12,572 nt of DNA, taken from the NCBI GenBank assembly GCA_025201865.1, contig MU603147.1, forward strand, positions 1 through 12,572, read 5' to 3'. Positions 8,045-12,572 of the stretch are shown here, in pieces; position 1 is the stretch's first letter; every line of letters begins with the position of its first letter. The stretch comes from Ramicandelaber brevisporus (taxonomy: Eukaryota > Kickxellomycota > Ramicandelaberales > Ramicandelaberaceae). The position numbers and the translations under genes are program-made. The notes under the pieces are model-generated. The model did no database searches. It was not told the DNA's origin and saw nothing but the letters and a program-made list of their open reading frames with translations.

Positions 8045-10345
8045 TTACCAGCTCTCACCATCACGGTCGTTGGTAAAGTCATTGCGACGCCCGCCAGTGC
8101 TGCCATATCTGTCACTGCGCTCAGAGCCGCGGCTGTATCTGTCGCTGCGGTCGCTGCGGTCACCACGGTCGCTTCTATCGTAGCGGTCATTGCGACTGTA
8201 GCCATTGCCTTTGCTGAAGGACAGGCTTGGCTTGCGGTTGTCCCGAGAATACGAGTCCGATCCATACTGATTTCTGCGTTCAAAGCTGCGGTTGTTGCCG
8301 TCGCGGTTGCCGTTGCTGCCGCGGTATCCTCCACGGGAAGAAGAGAATGATGACTTGCGTGAGCGTGCTGGTTGCCGACGGTCGGCGGTTGAGAGACCAA
8401 TCTTCTGCAGAAGAGCCGGTGAGACATACGGAGCCTCTTCGAGACCAAAGCCCTTGGTGTACTGCTTGGCCATGTCGACAATGTCGCGACCTGGAAGGTC
8501 AAGTGCAGTCGTGAACTGAGCATAGTAACCCAGAAACGCCGTGAAAGCATTATCAACCATCTCGCCCTCGCGAATGCGCTCGAACGAGCGTGCCCACGCA
8601 TCGCCAATGGTGGTATCCTCGGTCATGTTTTGTTCCACAAGTTTCTCAATGGCATCTTGTGACCACTTCTCCTCAGAGGCAGGCTCAATTGGCACTGGGG
8701 CATGCTTAGTACCAGACAGCTTGCTGTAGCCTCCTGAGCGCAGCGTATCGACAAATGGCACTTCACCAGGAGCAACCACGAGAACACCCTCGCCCTTGCG
8801 ACCAGCGCGTCCAGCACGACCAACACGGTGGATATAGCGCTCGCTTGACTGCGGAATGCCGACCTGAATGACCAGAGAGACGTCCTTGTAGTCAACACCA
8901 CGGGCAGACACATCGGATGTGAACATGACGGCAGGCTTTGATTCAGCACGGAATTCATCGGATGTTCTTGTGCGGCGCTCCTGAGTCTTGCGCGAATGAA
9001 TCTCGTACACTCTTACTGGCTGTGAGTGTCCATCGCTGGCCTCTTGGATGTTTGAGGCACGGCGGTCGCCAAAGCGAGACTCAAAGCGATCCTTGTAGCG
9101 CATTGTGAGCATATCACGGAAGAGTGAAGCGTACAGCTCAGTGCCACGAGTGGTCGGCAAAAACACCAGGATCTTTGCTGGGGACTCGCCAGAGTTGCTG
9201 CGCTGTGAGCGCTTTTGGGTGTAGTCAGCAGATGCCTTGGCAGCAGCCAGACGCTCATCGATGTGGTCCCGAATCAGCTTGTGGACGACGTGGACATGAG
9301 TGCTGGGATCAGCCTCGATGTAGCTCTGGCTGATGTTTGGTGAAGTCGAGATGCCTGCATCTTCATCGGCACCATCAGTAGCAGCCGCATCGACGTACTC
9401 ATGGTTTGCCTGGAGGGCCATTGACGCGACTTCTTGGATGTCACGGGTCAGTGTGGCGGAGAAGAGCCAAGTGCGACGTTCCTTGGGCAAGAGGCGGAGG
9501 ATTTGCTCAATCTCATCGCGGAAGCCCATGTTGAGCAGCTCATCAGCCTCATCGAGAACGAGCAGCTTGAGAGACTTGACCATCTCTTCACCAAAATAGC
9601 GGTCGGTCTCGAGCAAGTCACGGATGCGACCTGGAGTGCCAACCACGAAGTCACAGCGATTGGATGTCAATGCACGCAGTTGGCGAGCTTTGTTTTCGCC
9701 GCCAACCAGGCACACCGAGCGCATGCGATGATACTGGAGAAGGCGATCAGCCTCGTTCTGGATTTGCTTGGCAAGTTCGCGAGTTGGAGACAGGACCATG
9801 ACGGAAACGTGACGATTGCGGTTATTGGCCATATTTCCGCCAGCCAATGCAGCCTCGATGGCTGGAATCAGGAAGGCCAGAGTCTTGCCTGTGCCCGTCT
9901 TGGCCTTTACCAGCATATCTTCGGTGATTGGCATGCGGGATCCGATAATCTGCTGAACAGGCGTCATGTCCGAGTATCCAAAGTTCTTGGACAGTGCCTT
10001 CAGAGTTGGAGCGCTGATGGACTTGACGTCCACGAACTTTGTTGGAAGAGCACTGTCACTGTTCGAGTTGACTTCATTGATGGCACTGTCGTTGTTGTTG
10101 CTGCTATTAACAAGAAGATTATCGATGTCAGATTCAATTGGCTTGGTCGATGTTGCTGCTGCTGTTGCTGCTGAAGTCAGCGAGCGCCACGCAACAAACG
10201 CTGCAGATTTCGACACAACTGAAGTGTCAACAGTGCTCCGAATGAGACCGGTAGACAATGGTCGGACGAAGCGGCTAGTAATCAAGCTGCTGCTGCTTCT
10301 GCCGCTACGGATGGCAAGACGGGAGACTGTTACAAAGCGGTGCAT
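8045..10345 (-). CDS. MSS116: Mitochondrial DEAD-box RNA helicase, Mss116/Cyt-19 type
   Basis: The 766-residue product has an ATP-dependent RNA helicase core behind a mitochondrial presequence (MHRFVTVSRLAIRSGRSSSS, rich in Arg and Ser and free of early acids). Mss116 and Cyt-19 are general RNA chaperones for organellar group I and II intron splicing and translation. Visible motifs are the Q motif (FGYSDMTPVQQ, 122-132), I AKTGTGKT (148-155), Ia PTRELA (187-192), Ib TPGR (237-240), II DEAD (265-268), III SAT (296-298), IV ILVFLP (392-397), V SARGVDYKDV (480-489) and VI HRVGRAGRAG (506-515). All key residues are present. A C-terminal extension (about 530-650) precedes a basic tail rich in RGG, Arg-Asp and Ser-Arg (656-766) for non-specific RNA binding. 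An Asn/Ser tract lies at 80-96. The ATG at 10343-10345 (minus) opens directly into the presequence. Another mitochondrial DEAD-box subfamily is possible, but the tail supports Mss116. Confidence 0.94.
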   Translation of the reverse strand: MHRFVTVSRLAIRSGRSSSSLITSRFVRPLSTGLIRSTVDTSVVSKSAAFVAWRSLTSAATAAATSTKPIESDIDNLLVNSSNNNDSAINEVNSNSDSALPTKFVDVKSISAPTLKALSKNFGYSDMTPVQQIIGSRMPITEDMLVKAKTGTGKTLAFLIPAIEAALAGGNMANNRNRHVSVMVLSPTRELAKQIQNEADRLLQYHRMRSVCLVGGENKARQLRALTSNRCDFVVGTPGRIRDLLETDRYFGEEMVKSLKLLVLDEADELLNMGFRDEIEQILRLLPKERRTWLFSATLTRDIQEVASMALQANHEYVDAAATDGADEDAGISTSPNISQSYIEADPSTHVHVVHKLIRDHIDERLAAAKASADYTQKRSQRSNSGESPAKILVFLPTTRGTELYASLFRDMLTMRYKDRFESRFGDRRASNIQEASDGHSQPVRVYEIHSRKTQERRTRTSDEFRAESKPAVMFTSDVSARGVDYKDVSLVIQVGIPQSSERYIHRVGRAGRAGRKGEGVLVVAPGEVPFVDTLRSGGYSKLSGTKHAPVPIEPASEEKWSQDAIEKLVEQNMTEDTTIGDAWARSFERIREGEMVDNAFTAFLGYYAQFTTALDLPGRDIVDMAKQYTKGFGLEEAPYVSPALLQKIGLSTADRRQPARSRKSSFSSSRGGYRGSNGNRDGNNRSFERRNQYGSDSYSRDNRKPSLSFSKGNGYSRNDRYDRSDRGDRSDRSDRYSRGSERSDRYGSTGGRRNDFTNDRDGESW

Positions 10346-10719
10346 TTGTTATTTTTGAGTTTTGAGTTTGAGTTTTGCAGATCTAAGGTTTGTTGAGGAC
10401 ACAACAACATTAAAAGGATTTTCTGGTTCCCACCTGTTCAGTGGAGACTGTAGTCAGTTTTTTGAGTGTAAAGAATTTTGATAGGAAATGATTGGATGAG
10501 CAATTGGCTGTGACTGTGAACGGCTCTCCTTTGTTCGGACTTTGAAGTCAATTGTAGTATAAAATAATCCATGATAATTGACTATAATACGTAGAATCAC
10601 CGACCCTATCTACTGGTCGGGTCATAGTGACAGGTTGATTAGAAGTGTTAATCCACTTTGCGCCATCAAAGACATTCAGAGACTATCTCGACACAGTTCA
10701 ACCGTCAACTCAGTTGAGT

Positions 10720-10796
10720 CGTGATTCAAAAGAGGGGCAAGCTCGTTAGGGTCGGCTTAGTAGCGCTGCAAAGTTTGGAGAGAGAGTTGAATCACG
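10720..10796. repeat. Perfect 10-bp inverted repeat, 57-bp spacer
   Basis: CGTGATTCAA at 10720-10729 is the exact reverse complement of TTGAATCACG at 10787-10796. A second short stem, ACTCA-GT-TGAGT, overlaps its left side at about 10708-10719. The pair may be binding sites for a dimeric regulator or part of an RNA fold. At this length chance is not excluded. Confidence 0.6.
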
Positions 10797-11230
10797 GGTT
10801 CAGGAATGGCGAGTGTGAACGTCGGTGAGATAGGTACTTTGTGTAAAGTGGAATCGAGGTTGAGCCGAAAACAGTCTGGAAACGACATCACTCCTGCTAT
10901 ATGGTCACACGGCGCCCAACGGTGGGTGAAAATTTTTTGTTGTGGAAATGTGTACCACTTTTTTCTGCACTCATCTCCCTAATCTGCGAGGACTCAAACA
11001 CACTTTTGCCTCCATGCAAAATCAGCCATATCGAAATTGAAGCCCAACTTCGCTCGCATTGCACTCCACTGCCAACTCTCACAGAATTGCATCAAAATAA
11101 CTCGGATAGTAGTATTACGCTCCAGCTTTACGATAGATATCTTCATTTCTTAATTGAATGAGATCTGTGAGCGTGTCAGTGCGCCAGGTCAACTCATTTC
11201 CTCTCATCTCCGGCCAATATTCGGCACACT

Positions 11231-11250
11231 CGAGCGCTTCTAGCGGCTCG
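11231..11250. repeat. Short hairpin with a bulged base
   Basis: CGAGCGCT pairs with AGC(G)GCTCG around a TCT loop, giving an 8-bp, G/C-rich stem with one unpaired G. No run of T follows, so a polymerase III or bacterial-type terminator is not supported. Its function is unknown. Confidence 0.5.
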
Positions 11251-11315
11251 TAGACGATGGATGCGGCAACAATAGCACGTTTAAACACTTAATGAGAATG
11301 TGGGGAATCATTTAA

Positions 11316-11784
11316 GAGGCTCTGCGACGCCGTAGAACCGCTGGCTCGCCCGCGGCAGGCTCCACCAGGCAGCGGTTGCAGTGCATTCGCTGGCAGGGCA
11401 TGTGTTGATGATGTACCTCATCCACGGTTGTTGTTGTTCTGTTGTTCTATTGTTCTGTTGTTATCGTGAATGAATGAAGTTGATGGTTGTGAGATTGGCA
11501 CGCCACCGCCCCATGTATGTTGCATATGGTTGCACGCCATGGTGGATTATGTGGCTGCTCGTAGTACATCAACTTCATTCACACGATAACAACAATAGAA
11601 CAACAGAACAACAACAACCGTGGATGAGGTACATCATCAACACATGCCCTGCCAGCGAATGCACTGCAACCGCTGCCTGCTCGGGCTGCCTGCGGGCCTG
11701 CCTGGGTGCTGCTGGGTGGTGGGTTGCCTGCCTGCTCGGGCTGCCTGCGGGCGAGCCAGCGGTTCTACGGCGTCGCAGAGCCTC
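11316..11784. repeat. Large inverted repeat (foldback) with nearly identical arms
   Basis: The left arm (11316-11485) and right arm (11567-11784) are reverse complements around an 81-bp spacer (11486-11566). Two blocks match perfectly: 38 bp (11316-11353 with 11747-11784) and 88 bp (11367-11454 with 11591-11678). Between them the left arm has 13 divergent bp and the right arm 68. The inner ends (11455-11485 with 11567-11590) match apart from two small indels, of 5 and 2 bp. No target-site duplication is seen: the outer flanks differ (catttaa on the left, agcgtgg on the right). Single-stranded DNA or RNA from this locus would fold into a hairpin with a stem of about 150 bp. It may be a foldback or MITE-like element, an inverted duplication, or a source of double-stranded RNA. 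No transposase is present. A GTT/AAC microsatellite lies in both arms. Confidence 0.93.
11674..11752 (+). repeat. 55-bp tandem duplication in the right arm only
   Basis: The 24-bp sequence TGCCTGCTCGGGCTGCCTGC plus GGGC occurs at 11674-11697 and again at 11729-11752, an offset of exactly 55 bp. The left arm of the inverted repeat is exactly 55 bp shorter at this place (13 versus 68 bp). The length difference between the arms is thus explained by duplication in the right arm or deletion in the left. The unit is G/C-rich and made of degenerate GCCTG motifs, which favours slippage. Confidence 0.85.
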
Positions 11785-12572
11785 AGCGTGGTGACGAGAT
11801 GGCCAACTTGAACAGCGAGCGACGGCGCCACAACTTGATCAAACTTGGAATGGCAGCAACGGGTAGAAGTCAGCTTGGCCGGACGGTGGACAGTATAGCA
11901 ATGCCATGACTTACCAGCATGGCAGCAGCGTTGGGAGTGTGACGGAGAAAGACTGATGGAGGATAAGAGGAAGAAATGGAGCGAAATGAGAAGAACACAA
12001 TGACGGAAATGGATGACATCGTACTGCAACTGATGGTTACCGACGAAAGTTGAAGCTGGAGCTGAAGCTGATACTTCACGAAGAGGGCGAGGTCGAATGT
12101 GAATGTGCAATGAAAGGCTGCAGCCAAAGTGCAAAAGCACAGCACGGAGTCATAGGCGAAAAGACTGCTTCGAACTGACGAAAGAAGTGGCCGAAATGGG
12201 CCGGGAAAAGGTGTCGACGTACCTGCTGGGTGCTACGTACCTCTGTAAAAGTCACTAGAAGGCCGCATCTTGTCGTCTGCTGTTGCAACTGCTGCTGTTC
12301 ATCGGTTGTAGTTGTGCGAAGAAAAGTGAAACAGGTTTTGTTTTTATTGTATTATTCTGTGTGAGGGCTGTGGAGAGAGAGAAAGGAGAGACAGAACGAA
12401 GTAGATGAGCAAAATTTTGGCTATGTACCCTGCAAACAAGCAAATACATACGCACACCAGCAGCAACAGCAGCATCGAGCGAGCAGCATTGAAGACACCG
12501 CTGGAGCTGCCGCTTGGCCTATGTCATTCTACACCTATCTGGCTAACTTTTGACACTAAAAAAAACATATGA
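11785..12572. other. Region without a recognised gene, with splice-site-like motifs on the minus strand
   Basis: No known protein domain or RNA is recognised. On the minus strand the segment carries good 5' splice-site matches: CTG|GTAAGT at about 11911-11919, and two GTACGT motifs near 12220-12242. A pyrimidine-rich tract ending in CACAG, an acceptor-like motif, lies at about 12368-12400. Minus-strand ORFs of up to 167 codons are low-complexity, and the longest runs into the inverted repeat. On + there is a 51-codon ORF at 12103-12258. The last bases (AAAAAAAACATATGA) may include the start codon of a gene beyond the window at 12569. A small spliced gene or a non-coding transcript is possible. 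Confidence 0.3.

Larger units (their letters stand above)
10346..11315. other. Gene-poor region with the helicase promoter and short palindromes
   Basis: The first 50 bp or so, with repeated GAGTTT elements at 10350-10378, form the leader or promoter of the helicase on the minus strand. Beyond that I find no recognisable protein, tRNA, rRNA or spliceosomal RNA. An 86-codon + ORF (10901-11161) has no recognisable domain. Short stems include CCGACC/GGTCGG at 10600-10620, a 10-bp inverted repeat at 10720-10796 and a bulged hairpin at 11231-11250. A TGAAAATTTTTT element is at 10927-10938 and a CCAAT box at about 11213-11217. These could mark a promoter of an unrecognised transcript. Confidence 0.4.

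Noticed and set aside
7963-8607. 214-codon minus-strand frame overlapping the helicase C-terminus
   Set aside because: It is an alternative frame of the repetitive Arg-rich tail, rich in Ala and Thr as expected from a frame shift of that repeat.
9434-10174. 246-codon plus-strand open frame opposite the helicase
   Set aside because: It lies fully antisense to the conserved helicase core and has no recognisable domain.
10911-10921. GGCGCCCAACG, an 11-base match to the complement of a tRNA-Lys 3' end, as in retrotransposon primer-binding sites
   Set aside because: There is no LTR pair, no polypurine tract, no gag or pol sequence and no full 18-base match. The match is short enough for chance.
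10901-11161. 86-codon plus-strand ORF
   Set aside because: It has no domain, no clear leader, and the AT-rich promoter-like element lies within it. It stays open only as expected by chance in this composition.
11637-12140. 167-codon minus-strand ORF running into the inverted repeat
   Set aside because: Its composition is Ser/His/Leu-rich and unlike a folded protein, and its end is made of repeat-arm sequence. It contains good splice-donor matches inside the frame.
1-12572. CRISPR arrays, tRNA, rRNA or spliceosomal RNA genes
   Set aside because: No regularly spaced direct repeats, no tRNA T-arm/acceptor combination, and no conserved rRNA or snRNA blocks were found on reading both strands. 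The short tandem repeats present are microsatellites.

Overview
The window looks like nuclear DNA from a fungus. It holds five long, apparently intron-free protein genes with fungal family signatures: a Golgi mannosyltransferase of the Kre2/Ktr (GT15) family, an F-box-like protein, a mitochondrial Atm1-type ABC half-transporter, a glutathione S-transferase, and a mitochondrial Mss116-type DEAD-box RNA helicase. No bacterial operon structure or Shine-Dalgarno sites are visible. Starts follow pyrimidine-rich leaders, and proteins carry mitochondrial presequences and microsatellite-encoded low-complexity tracts. Lack of introns and short intergenic gaps suggest an intron-poor, perhaps early-diverging lineage (Kickxellomycotina would fit), but this is inference.

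Layout. Positions 1-534 are upstream DNA with no identified gene. The GT15 gene (535-1935, +) is followed after 100 bp by the F-box-like gene (2036-3943, +). A 419-bp gap leads to ATM1 (4363-6885, +), and a 252-bp gap leads to the GST (7138-7830, +). The helicase gene (8045-10345, -) converges on the GST with 214 bp between the stops. The last 2.2 kb (10346-12572) has no recognisable protein gene. Its main structure is a 469-bp inverted repeat at 11316-11784 with almost identical arms, one of which carries a 55-bp tandem duplication.

Functional links. Two products are predicted mitochondrial: Atm1, which exports a glutathione-dependent sulfur species for cytosolic Fe-S assembly, and the helicase, which helps organellar intron splicing and translation. 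Atm1 and the neighbouring GST both work with glutathione, but adjacency in a fungal nuclear genome is weak evidence of a shared role. The GT15 gene acts in the secretory pathway. I found no convincing new multi-gene system. The least explained element is the large hairpin-forming repeat in the right-hand gene-free region, which could give a double-stranded RNA if transcribed.
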